Source of the DNA: Brevundimonas sp.
GTDB lineage: Bacteria; Pseudomonadota; Alphaproteobacteria; Caulobacterales; Caulobacteraceae
NCBI GenBank assembly: GCA_031119155.1
Contig: JAVHYH010000048.1
Location: 1 to 16,457 of the forward strand
Direction of reading: 5' to 3'
DNA length: 16,457 nt
This document shows, piece by piece, positions 8,028 to 15,809 of the stretch. The position numbers and the translations under genes are program-made. Within the stretch, counting starts at the first letter, position 1; each line of letters begins with the position of its first letter. The notes under the pieces are model-generated. The model had not been told where the DNA came from and did no database searches. It saw nothing but the letters and a program-made list of their open reading frames with translations.

Positions 8028-9377
8028 ATGACCATTCTTTCGCCGATCCTCGCCGTCGCCGTGGCTGTCGCGCCCGCTCAGACTGCGCCTGACATCGCCG
8101 GCGGCTGGGAAGGCCGCATCACCGTCGGCGGCCAGTCGATCCGCATCGTCTTCAACGTCGCCGCCGATGGGACGACGACCATGGACAGCCCCGATCAGGG
8201 CGCGCGCGGCATCGCGGCGACCTCGGCGGTCGAGGGACGCACCGTGCGCTTCACCGTCCCAGCCATCGGCGGTCGTTTCGAGGGCCAGATGTCCGAGGAC
8301 GGACGCAGCCTGACGGGATCCCTGGCGCAGGGCGGAATGACGGTCCCGCTGGTGATGGCGCGGGGCGAGATCGCCGCCGCGCCGTCGCGGCCCCAGACGC
8401 CGCAACCGCCCTTCGCCTACCGCAGCGAGGAGGTCGCCTTCGACAATCCCGCCGCGCCGGGCGTGCGCCTCGCGGGGACCCTGACCCTGCCGCAGGGCGA
8501 CGGCCCGTTCCCGGTCGCCGTCCTGATCACCGGATCGGGGCCGCAGGACCGGGACGAGACCATTCTGGACCACAAGCCTTTCGCCGTCTGGGCCGACGCC
8601 CTGACGAAACGGGGCGTGGCTGTGCTGCGTTATGACGACCGGGGCGTGGCCGGTTCGACGGGCGACTTCGCCGCCGCGACCAGCGCCGACTTCGCCACCG
8701 ACGTGCGCGCCGCCGTGGATTACCTCGCCTCGCGACCGGACATCGATCGGGGGCGCATCGGCCTGATCGGCCATAGCGAGGGCGGCATCATCGCTCCGTT
8801 CGCGGTGCAGCAGGGGGCGCCGGTCGCCTGGGTCGTGACGCTGGCCGGGCCGACGGTGCCGGGCGGCGCGGTCGTCGAGGAACAGGTGCGCCTGATGGGG
8901 CAGGCCGCCGGGGGCTCGCCCGAACAGGTCGCCGCCGGGGGCGTCGTGCAGGCGGCCCTGATGCGCGCCGTCGCCGACAATGCCGATGACCCCGCCGCCG
9001 TCTCCCGCGAGGTTGAGGCCATCCTGGTCGCGGCGGGCCAACCCCAGCGTCAGGCCGCCGCGGCCGGGGCGCAGATGAGTTCGGCCTGGTATCGCTGGCT
9101 GGTCGTCCACAATCCGGCGGACTCGCTGCGCGCCGTGCGCGTTCCGATGCTGGCCGTTTACGGGAGCAAGGACCTGCAGGTGTCGCCGGATCAGAACGTT
9201 CCGCCGTTGCGGACGCTGAAGCCGGACGCCGAGATCGTCGTCCTGCCCGGCCTGAACCACCTGCTCCAGCCCGCGACGACCGGCCATGTGCAGGAATACG
9301 CCGCCACCGAGACCACGCTCGCGCCCGAGGCGATCTCGACCGTTGTCGATTGGGTGGCGGCCCGAAGCGGACTCTAG
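8028..9377 (+). CDS. Secreted alpha/beta hydrolase (serine esterase/peptidase-like)
   Basis: 449-residue protein with a short N-terminal signal peptide (hydrophobic SPILAVAVAVAPAQTA, cleavage near residue 18-20), so probably periplasmic. Residues about 22-113 form a separate Gly-rich beta domain (GGWEGRITVGGQSIRIVF...). The hydrolase domain follows from about 130: LITGSGPQDRDE (166-177, oxyanion-hole region), YDDRGVAGSTG, nucleophile Ser250 in GHSEGG (248-253), probable acid Asp382 (YGSKDLQV) and catalytic His411 (LPGLNHLLQ). This is the layout of secreted dienelactone-hydrolase/S9-like esterases; substrate unknown. Start ATG at 8028 with a strong GGAGGG site five bases upstream. The tail meets the pirin gene head-on: the two stop codons overlap within CTAG (9374-9377). 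Confidence 0.88.
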   Translation: MTILSPILAVAVAVAPAQTAPDIAGGWEGRITVGGQSIRIVFNVAADGTTTMDSPDQGARGIAATSAVEGRTVRFTVPAIGGRFEGQMSEDGRSLTGSLAQGGMTVPLVMARGEIAAAPSRPQTPQPPFAYRSEEVAFDNPAAPGVRLAGTLTLPQGDGPFPVAVLITGSGPQDRDETILDHKPFAVWADALTKRGVAVLRYDDRGVAGSTGDFAAATSADFATDVRAAVDYLASRPDIDRGRIGLIGHSEGGIIAPFAVQQGAPVAWVVTLAGPTVPGGAVVEEQVRLMGQAAGGSPEQVAAGGVVQAALMRAVADNADDPAAVSREVEAILVAAGQPQRQAAAAGAQMSSAWYRWLVVHNPADSLRAVRVPMLAVYGSKDLQVSPDQNVPPLRTLKPDAEIVVLPGLNHLLQPATTGHVQEYAATETTLAPEAISTVVDWVAARSGL

Positions 9378-10303
9378 ACCGGGTGCGTCGGTTCCGGCTT
9401 CGGGGCCGGCTCCGGCGTGGAGGGCACGTCGGGCAGTGGGATGAACTCCAGATCGTCCTCGCTCGGCAGGGCCATGCGCCCGGCGGCCCAATCGGCCTTG
9501 GCCTGATCGATCCGCTCCTGCGATGACGAGACGAAATTCCACCAGATCACGCGCGGCCCGACCGGTTCGCCGCCCAGCACCATGACCGACGACGGGCGGA
9601 TGGCCTTGATGGTCGGCTCGGCGGTGGGCTCCAGCACGATCATCTGGCCCTCGTGGAAGGTGCGGTCGCCGACCTCGATCTCGCCCTTCACGACATAGAG
9701 GGCGCGTTCGGAATGGCCGCCGGCGCCCTTGCCGGGAGGCGGCGCGGTGCGGACGCCCTCGGCCAGTTCCCAGTGCACATAGAACAGCGGCGACGACACC
9801 GGCGCCGACGCCTTGGCGCCATAGGCCTCGCCGGCCACCAGACGGGCGAACAGGCCGCCATTCTCATAGGACGGCTGGCCGTCCTCGTCGAAGTGATGGA
9901 AGGCGGGCGCGGTCTCTTCCAGTTCGTTCGGCAGGGCGACCCAGGCCTGCATCCCGTGCATGGCCCCGCCCTGGCTCTTCTTCAGCGGATCGGTGCGCTC
10001 GGAGTGGACGATGCCGCTGCCGGCGGTCATCCAGTTCACCTCGCCGGGACGGATGGCCATGGTCGCGCCGGTGTTGTCCCGGTGCATGATCTCGCCCTCG
10101 AACAGATAGGTCAGGGTCGACAGACCGATGTGCGGATGCGGCCGCACATTGATGGCGTCGGCCCCCGGCGCGAACTCGGCCGGGCCCATCTGGTCCAGGA
10201 AGATGAACGGCCCCACCATCCGGCGCGAATGGAACGGCAGCACGCGGCCGACCTCGAACCCGCCCAGGTCCTTGCGGCGCGCGTTGATCACCAGTTCGAT
10301 CAT
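9374..10303 (-). CDS. Pirin family protein
   Basis: 309-residue bicupin metalloprotein. The N-terminal cupin carries the complete metal site: His56 and His58 in RPHPHIGLSTLTYLFEG, and His100 and Glu102 in GIVHSER, matching the four ligands of human pirin almost number for number. The second cupin (about 170-260) contains RALYVVKGEIEV. The C-terminus ends in a Pro/Glu-rich tail (SEDDLEFIPLPDVPSTPEPAPKPEP). Pirins act as quercetin dioxygenases or as protein-interaction regulators; in Serratia marcescens pirin binds the pyruvate dehydrogenase E1 subunit. GGGGAG precedes the start. It follows the Lrp-type regulator by 39 bases on the same strand and is probably co-transcribed with it. Dioxygenase activity is possible but cannot be decided from sequence. 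Confidence 0.93.
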   Translation of the reverse strand: MIELVINARRKDLGGFEVGRVLPFHSRRMVGPFIFLDQMGPAEFAPGADAINVRPHPHIGLSTLTYLFEGEIMHRDNTGATMAIRPGEVNWMTAGSGIVHSERTDPLKKSQGGAMHGMQAWVALPNELEETAPAFHHFDEDGQPSYENGGLFARLVAGEAYGAKASAPVSSPLFYVHWELAEGVRTAPPPGKGAGGHSERALYVVKGEIEVGDRTFHEGQMIVLEPTAEPTIKAIRPSSVMVLGGEPVGPRVIWWNFVSSSQERIDQAKADWAAGRMALPSEDDLEFIPLPDVPSTPEPAPKPEPTHPV

Positions 10304-10342
10304 GTCTTCAGCTCCCCATCAGCCCCGTGGGGCCGGGAGCCA

Positions 10343-10831
10343 CTATCCGACGTGCGGGGTCACGATGCCAAGGGGGAGGGCGGTCACATTCTTCACGCCG
10401 CGCGTGACGATGTGGCTCTCGCAGTCCGACACGATGTTCAGGCTCAGCAGCTTCTCGCGCAGGAATTTGTCGAAGGCGTGCATGTCGGAGGTGATGATCC
10501 GCAGCACATAGTCCTCGCGGCCGGTGATGGTGGCGCACTGCACCACCTCGGGCCAGTGGGCGACGGCGGCCTCGAAGGTGTCCAGATTCTCGCTCGACGG
10601 CAGGCTCAGCTTGACGATGGCGTAGACCTCGAAGTCCAGACCCAGCTTGTCAGCGTCCAGCAGGGTCACCCGCTTGCGGATGAAGCCCGTATCCTCCAGC
10701 CTCTTGATCCGGCGCCAGCATGGCGAGGCGCTCAGGCCCACGCGGTCGGCGACCTCGGCGACCGACAGGCCGGCGTCCTGCTGGAGGATGTCCAAAATTC
10801 GGGCGTCGACGGGATCCAGCTCTTCGGCCAA
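10343..10831 (-). CDS. Lrp/AsnC-family transcriptional regulator, probable regulator of the bkd operon (BkdR-like)
   Basis: 162-residue regulator. N-terminal winged helix-turn-helix (about 5-62): LDPVDARILDILQQDAGLSVAEVADRVGLSASPCWRRIKRLEDTGFI, with the SxSPCWRRIKRLE recognition helix typical of Lrp. The C-terminal RAM/ligand domain (about 70-150) contains the family pattern VVQCATITGREDYVLRIITSDMHAFDKFLREKL. I chose the TTG start at 10831 because GGAG lies seven bases upstream and the protein then begins like other Lrp proteins. The same frame extends to a GTG at 10882, but that would place the start upstream of the likely promoter. The gene is divergent from bkdAA, as bkdR is from bkdA1 in Pseudomonas putida, where BkdR activates the operon. 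Control of bkd is inferred from position. Confidence 0.9.
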   Translation of the reverse strand: MAEELDPVDARILDILQQDAGLSVAEVADRVGLSASPCWRRIKRLEDTGFIRKRVTLLDADKLGLDFEVYAIVKLSLPSSENLDTFEAAVAHWPEVVQCATITGREDYVLRIITSDMHAFDKFLREKLLSLNIVSDCESHIVTRGVKNVTALPLGIVTPHVG

Positions 10832-10844
10832 TGCGTTTCTCCAC

Positions 10845-10889
10845 TTATTATTATGACGCAATAAAATACCCGCGATCAGCACAGTGCAA
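10845..10889 (-). promoter_or_regulatory. Probable lrp promoter with an AT-rich dyad (candidate Lrp operator)
   Basis: On the minus strand TTGCAC (10889-10884), a 17-base spacer and TTTTAT (10866-10861) form a moderate promoter whose start point would lie near 10853, upstream of the TTG codon. The stretch 10845-10868 is strikingly AT-rich for this genome and contains the dyad TTATT-N7-AATAA (10848-10864). Lrp proteins bind AT-rich, loosely palindromic sites, so autoregulation and control of the divergent bkd operon from here are plausible. Confidence 0.4.
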
Positions 10890-10908
10890 GGTCAAAATCG
10901 AGCGAGCC

Positions 10909-10932
10909 TTGGCGCCGGGGTCGTGCTAGATC
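10909..10932 (+). promoter_or_regulatory. Candidate promoter of the bkd operon
   Basis: GCTAGATC (10925-10932) fully fits GCTANAWC, the -10 consensus of Caulobacter housekeeping promoters. TTGGCGC (10909-10915) fits the TTGACGS -35 with one mismatch. The spacing (9 bases between the two blocks, against a reported 10-14) is slightly short, which would suit a promoter needing an activator such as a BkdR-type Lrp protein. The expected leader is about 40 bases. Confidence 0.4.
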
Positions 10933-10978
10933 GCTGACTGAGGAAAACGCGCTCGGATCAACCGGACGGCAGGACGGA

Positions 10979-12214
10979 ATGAAGAAGCCCAATACCCCCC
11001 AATTGTCTCTGCGCGTGCCCGAGCCTTCGGGCCGTCCGGGCGACGCTCCCGATTTCAGCCATCTGCGCTTCGACGCGGCGGGCGCGGTGGACCGTCCCGA
11101 CGTGGCCTCCACCCCCTACGAAATGCGCGACCACGCCTTCCAGTTGGTCCGGGTGCTGGACGATGAGGGGCGGGCGGTCGGTCCGTGGGATCCCAAGCTG
11201 GATCCTGAGACCCTGCGCCAGGGCCTGAAGGCCATGATCCTGACCCGCGCCTTCGACGACCGGATGCACCGCGCCCACCGTCAGGGGAAGACCAGCTTCT
11301 ACATGAAGTGCACCGGCGAGGAGGCCATCGCGGTCGCCCAGGGGATGATCCTGCGCCGCGAGGACATGGGCTTCCCGACCTATCGCCAGCAGGGCCTGCT
11401 GATCTCGCGCGGCTATCCGCTGGTCGAGATGATGAACCAGATCTATTCGAACGCCAGCGACCCGATCAAAGGGCGCCAGCTGCCGATCATGTACTCCTCC
11501 AAGGAGTACGGCTTCTTCACCATCTCGGGGAACCTCGGGACGCAGGTGCCGCAGGCCGTGGGCTGGGCCATGGCCAGCGCCTACAAGGGTGACGACAAGA
11601 TCGCCATCAGCTGGATCGGCGACGGCGCCACCGCGGAAGGCGACTTCCACAACGCCCTGACCTTCGCCGCTGTCTATCGCGCGCCGGTGATCCTGAACGT
11701 CGTCAACAACCAGTGGGCCATCTCGTCCTTCATGGGCATCGCGGGCGGTCTGGAGACCACCTTCGCGTCCAAGGCCATCGGCTACGGCCTTCCGGCCCTG
11801 CGCGTGGACGGCAACGACTTCCTCGCCGTCTGGGCCGCGACGAAGTGGGCCGAGGAGCGGGCGCGCACCAATCAGGGCGCGACGGTCATCGAGCTGTTCA
11901 CCTACCGCGGCGCGCCGCACTCGACCTCGGATGACCCCAGCCGCTACCGCCCGGGCGACGAGCACGAGAAATGGCCGCTGGGCGATCCGCTCGAGCGCCT
12001 GAAGCAGCACCTGATCGTGCTGGGCGAATGGTCCGATGCGCAACAGGAAGAGGCCGAGAAGGACGCCGTCGAACAGGTCCGCGCCGCCGGCAAGGCCTCC
12101 GAGGCCATCGGTACGCTCGGCCAATCGCGCCCCAGCGTGAAGACGATGTTCGAGGAGGTCTTCGCCACGGAAGACTGGCGCCTTGTCGAGCAACGTCGCG
12201 AGGTGGGAGTCTGA
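10979..12214 (+). CDS. bkdAA: Branched-chain 2-oxoacid dehydrogenase E1 alpha subunit
   Basis: 411-residue thiamine-diphosphate enzyme subunit. With E1beta it decarboxylates the 2-oxoacids of Val, Leu and Ile and passes the acyl group to lipoyl-E2. The TPP motif is intact: GDG (214-216) followed by NN (243-244) within IGDGATAEGDFHNALTFAAVYRAPVILNVVNNQWAISS. Other landmarks: LTRAFDDRMHRAHRQGKTSFYM (88-109), TGEEAIAVA, FPTYRQQG and the loop YRGAPHSTSDDPSRYR (309-324), equivalent to the phosphorylation loop of mitochondrial BCKDH. This loop and the length (close to P. putida BkdA1) favour BCKDH over pyruvate dehydrogenase E1alpha. AGGA precedes the ATG. First gene of the operon; bkdAB follows after two bases. 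Confidence 0.94.
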   Translation: MKKPNTPQLSLRVPEPSGRPGDAPDFSHLRFDAAGAVDRPDVASTPYEMRDHAFQLVRVLDDEGRAVGPWDPKLDPETLRQGLKAMILTRAFDDRMHRAHRQGKTSFYMKCTGEEAIAVAQGMILRREDMGFPTYRQQGLLISRGYPLVEMMNQIYSNASDPIKGRQLPIMYSSKEYGFFTISGNLGTQVPQAVGWAMASAYKGDDKIAISWIGDGATAEGDFHNALTFAAVYRAPVILNVVNNQWAISSFMGIAGGLETTFASKAIGYGLPALRVDGNDFLAVWAATKWAEERARTNQGATVIELFTYRGAPHSTSDDPSRYRPGDEHEKWPLGDPLERLKQHLIVLGEWSDAQQEEAEKDAVEQVRAAGKASEAIGTLGQSRPSVKTMFEEVFATEDWRLVEQRREVGV

Positions 12215-12216
12215 GC

Positions 12217-13341
<1,125 letters not shown>

Positions 13342-13342
13342 G

Positions 13343-15007
13343 ATGGGTCGTTTCGTCTTCAAACTGCCCGACGTGGGCGAAGGCACCGCCGAGGCCGAAC
13401 TGGTCGGCTGGCACGTGAAGGTCGGCGACATGGTCGCCGAGGACCAGATCGTCGCCGACATCATGACCGACAAGGCCACCGTCGAGATCACCGCCCCGGT
13501 GTCCGGCAAGGTGCTGGCTCTCCACGGCCAGCCCGGCGAGATGGTGCCGGTGCGCGGACCGCTGGTGGAGTTCGAGGTCGAGGGCGCGGGGAATGCGTCG
13601 GACGACGTCGCTCCGGCTCCGGCGCCCAAGGTTGAAGCCGCTCCGGCGCCGGTCGAGGCTCCGAAGGCTGCGGCTCCGGTCGCGGCCCAGCCCGCTGACG
13701 GCGCCAACTACGTCTTCAAGCTGCCCGACGTGGGCGAAGGCACCGCCGAGGCCGAACTGGTCAGCTGGCACGTCAAGGTCGGCGACGCCGTCTCCGAGGA
13801 CCAGATCCTCGCCGACATCATGACCGACAAGGCCACGGTCGAGATCACCTCGCCGGTGTCCGGCGTCGTTGTCGCCCTGCACGGCGATGCGGGCCAGCAG
13901 GTGCCTGTCGGCGGTCCGCTGGTCTCGTTCAAGGTCGAGGGCAAGGGCAACATCGCTCCCCTCTCCCTAGACGGGAGAGGGGCCGGGGGTGAGGGTGCGC
14001 GCTCGTCGTCACCGTCCGTGGCGCAAAAGGCGACGTCGCCTTCCGCGTCCACCTCCAAACAGTCTGCCTCCACCCCCACCCAACCCTCCCCCGTCGTGGG
14101 GGAGGGCTTGCGGAAGCTCTCCGACCGCAATCAGCGCCCGCTGGCCTCGCCGGCCGTGCGCAATCGCGCCCGTGACCTCGGCGTCGAGCTGCAGTTCGTG
14201 CCCGGCTCCGGTCCGGCGGGCCGCATCGAGCACGCCGACCTCGACGCCTTCGTCGCCGGCGGTTCGAAGTCGTCCGTCTCCGGATCGTCGGCTTCGACCT
14301 ACGCCAAGGCTGAAGGGACGACCGAGGTCCGCATCATCGGCCTGCGCCGCAAGATCGCGGAGAAGATGGCCGAGAGCGTCCGTCGCATTCCGCACATCAC
14401 CTATGTCGAGGAGATCGACGTCACGGCGCTGGAAGAACTCCGCGCCCACCTGAACGCGACGAAGAAGAAGGACCAGCCCAAGCTGAACGTCCTGCCCTTC
14501 ATCGCCCGCGCCATCGTGGTGGCCCTGCGCGACCAGCCGCAGATCAACGCCACCTATGACGACGAGGCCGGGGTGCTGACGCAGCACGCCGCCGTGCATC
14601 TTGGCATCGCCGCCCAGACGCCGAACGGCCTGATGGTGCCCGTGGTCCGCCACGCCGAGGCCCGCGACCCCTACGACACCGCCCTGGAAATCGCCCGCGT
14701 CTCGGGCGCGGCCAAGGACGGTTCGGCCAAGCGCGAGGAACTCTCGGGTTCGACCATCACCATCACCTCGCTGGGCACGCTGGGCGGGGTAGTCCACACC
14801 CCGATCATCAACCACCCCGAAGTCGCCATCGTCGGACCCAACAAGATCATCGAGCGCGTCGTGGTGAAGGACGGCCAGATGGTCGTTCGCAAGATGATGA
14901 ACCTGTCCTCGTCCTTCGATCACCGCATCGTCGACGGCCACGACGCGGCCGTCTTCGTGCAGCGCATCAAGGGCCTGCTGGAGCATCCCGCGACGCTGTG
15001 GATGTAA
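13343..15007 (+). CDS. bkdB: Branched-chain 2-oxoacid dehydrogenase E2 (dihydrolipoyl acyltransferase) with two lipoyl domains and a repeat-derived linker
   Basis: 554-residue core subunit that carries acyl groups on lipoyl arms and transfers them to CoA. Domain order: lipoyl 1 (about 1-80, lipoyl Lys44 in MTDKATVE); Ala/Pro linker (85-119); lipoyl 2 (about 122-200, Lys163); unusual linker (206-255); E1/E3-binding domain (about 265-303, LASPAVRNRARDLGVEL..GSGPAGRI); Ser-rich linker; and the catalytic domain (about 326-554) with DHRIVDG (526-532), catalytic His527 and Asp531. All key residues are present. It is longer than single-lipoyl BkdB proteins such as that of P. putida. Residues 206-254 are encoded by an in-frame pair of REP-like hairpins, and the two lipoyl domains are nearly identical in DNA. 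A GGGGA-like site and one-base spacing suggest coupling to bkdAB. Confidence 0.94.
   Translation: MGRFVFKLPDVGEGTAEAELVGWHVKVGDMVAEDQIVADIMTDKATVEITAPVSGKVLALHGQPGEMVPVRGPLVEFEVEGAGNASDDVAPAPAPKVEAAPAPVEAPKAAAPVAAQPADGANYVFKLPDVGEGTAEAELVSWHVKVGDAVSEDQILADIMTDKATVEITSPVSGVVVALHGDAGQQVPVGGPLVSFKVEGKGNIAPLSLDGRGAGGEGARSSSPSVAQKATSPSASTSKQSASTPTQPSPVVGEGLRKLSDRNQRPLASPAVRNRARDLGVELQFVPGSGPAGRIEHADLDAFVAGGSKSSVSGSSASTYAKAEGTTEVRIIGLRRKIAEKMAESVRRIPHITYVEEIDVTALEELRAHLNATKKKDQPKLNVLPFIARAIVVALRDQPQINATYDDEAGVLTQHAAVHLGIAAQTPNGLMVPVVRHAEARDPYDTALEIARVSGAAKDGSAKREELSGSTITITSLGTLGGVVHTPIINHPEVAIVGPNKIIERVVVKDGQMVVRKMMNLSSSFDHRIVDGHDAAVFVQRIKGLLEHPATLWM
13352..13582 (+). repeat. Lipoyl-domain direct repeat, copy 1 (copy 2 at 13709-13939)
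   Basis: Codons 4-80 of bkdB repeat at codons 123-199, an offset of 357 bases (119 codons). A 42-base block is identical in both copies (13364-13405 and 13721-13762), including third codon positions, and the lipoylation-site region is also almost unchanged. This suggests a recent internal duplication or ongoing gene conversion. Confidence 0.9.
13709..13939 (+). repeat. Lipoyl-domain direct repeat, copy 2
   Basis: Second copy of the tandem lipoyl module of bkdB, carrying Lys163. The copies differ most near their C-terminal ends (GKVLALHGQPGEMVPVRG against GVVVALHGDAGQQVPVGG), while their first halves are nearly identical at base level. Confidence 0.9.
13958..14106. repeat. Inverted pair of REP-like hairpins inside the bkdB coding sequence
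   Basis: Left hairpin: CCCCTCTCCC (13958-13967), loop TAGAC, GGGAGAGGGG (13973-13982), a perfect 10-bp stem followed by the tail CCGGGGGTGAGGGT. Right hairpin: CCCTCCCCC (14084-14092), loop GTCGT, GGGGGAGGG (14098-14106), a perfect 9-bp stem preceded by CCACCCCCACCCAA. Read on the opposite strand the right unit has the same stem-then-G-rich-tail design, so the two form an inverted BIME-like pair about 149 bases long. It is translated without a stop into PLSLDGRGAGGEGARSS...TQPSPVVGEG. It uses codons rare in the surrounding gene (CTA, AGA, TCA, TCT). Confidence 0.88.
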
Positions 15008-15015
15008 CCTTTCCT

Positions 15016-15150
15016 CCGCTCATCCCGGCGGAAGCCGGGACCCAGTGCTTTGGGTGATGGAGCGGGTGAACTTTTGATGGGGCGGGAAGACCTGACGCTC
15101 CGGCGTCAGGCTGGACAGAACTGGGTCCCGGCGTGCGCCGGGATGAGCGG
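15016..15150. repeat. Three-hairpin palindromic repeat, copy B (inverted relative to copy A)
   Basis: Outer arms 15016-15045 and 15121-15150 are a 30-bp inverted repeat with only two mismatches, both in the hairpin loops. The stem TCCCGGC/GCCGGGA is intact in both arms. A third, perfect hairpin lies between: CCTGACGC-TCCG-GCGTCAGG (15091-15110). The reverse complement matches copy A (5624-5757) in the arms and in both ends of the spacer (TTCYGTCCAGCCTGACGC and TCACCCAAAGCA), while the middle differs. The element fills most of the gap between bkdB and the next gene. It could lower or separate expression of the downstream genes by termination or RNA processing. Confidence 0.92.
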
Positions 15151-15167
15151 AGAGAGGGAGGCTGTCG

Positions 15168-15809
15168 ATGAAGATCAGGGTCCTGATGGCCGCTTTTGCT
15201 TTGACCGGCACGTTCGGTACTCCGGCGCTCGCCTGCACTCTGGCGCCGGATCACGCCGTTCAGCGCATGGCCTATTTTCATTCCGTGACCTCGGTGTACG
15301 TGGCGGTCGCAGAAGATTTCCAGGCAGCGAATCCCCGCCACCCCTCAGATCAGTTCACGGTGCGTCTGAAGCCCGTGGAGACGGTCTGGGGTGTCCGTCC
15401 GACAGAGGTTCTGACGCTGAGCTTTACGCCTGGCGCCTGTACCGAGTGGTCCTTCGATGAGGATGATCTTCAGGCCCAAAGGATCAACGGCGAGCGCTAC
15501 TTCGTATTTGTCGCGCCGGACGGGGAAAGGGATCCGGGCCTCATCCGTGTCGAGCCAGCCGGGACGCGCGCTGGCGCCGAGGCTATGGTCCTCTTGGGGC
15601 AGCTTCAGGTGAGAGGCGATATGCGCCCCTCTCCCGAAAGCCCCGCTATGCCGGAGTGGCCTCCGGCATCGGTGGCCGAGCAAACCCCTGCGTCAACATT
15701 CCCGGACTGGCTGCCGTGGGCCGGCGGTGCGTCCCTGATTTCCCTTCTTATCGGCTTCCTGCTCGGACGCGGTCGCACCGCGCGAACCAAGAAATCCAAG
15801 ACCTCATGA
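15168..15809 (+). CDS. Secreted, C-terminally anchored protein of unknown function
   Basis: 213 residues, not recognised. A signal peptide (MKIRVLMAAFALTGTFGTPALA, likely cleaved before Cys23) leads into a mainly beta-type domain (about 23-130) with a second Cys near residue 90 (TPGACTEW) and the block NGERYFVFVAPDGERDPG. A Pro-rich stretch (153-178) follows, then one membrane helix (about 181-199, GASLISLLIGFLLG) and a basic tail (RGRTARTKKSKTS). The mature N-terminal Cys, scattered beta strands and GERYFVF recall netrin/TIMP-like secreted domains that often begin CxC, but this is only a resemblance. A strong GGGAGG site precedes the ATG. The stop overlaps the lpd start as ATGA, so the two are translationally coupled even though the gene seems unrelated to oxoacid metabolism. 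Confidence 0.82.
   Translation: MKIRVLMAAFALTGTFGTPALACTLAPDHAVQRMAYFHSVTSVYVAVAEDFQAANPRHPSDQFTVRLKPVETVWGVRPTEVLTLSFTPGACTEWSFDEDDLQAQRINGERYFVFVAPDGERDPGLIRVEPAGTRAGAEAMVLLGQLQVRGDMRPSPESPAMPEWPPASVAEQTPASTFPDWLPWAGGASLISLLIGFLLGRGRTARTKKSKTS

Noticed and set aside
10322..10333. GCCCC-GT-GGGGC palindrome between the Lrp regulator and pirin as a terminator
   Set aside because: The stem is only five base pairs with a two-base loop and there is no T-tract. The short gap suggests read-through.
10832..10882. GTG start adding 17 residues to the Lrp-type regulator
   Set aside because: It has no ribosome-binding site, lies upstream of the likely promoter, and the extra residues are not Lrp-like. 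The TTG at 10831 has GGAG at good spacing.
15168..15236. Lipoprotein signal in the unknown secreted protein (Cys after ALA)
   Set aside because: The residue at -3 is Ala, preceded by Pro (PALA-C), not the Leu/Val/Ile expected of a lipobox, so signal peptidase I cleavage is more likely.
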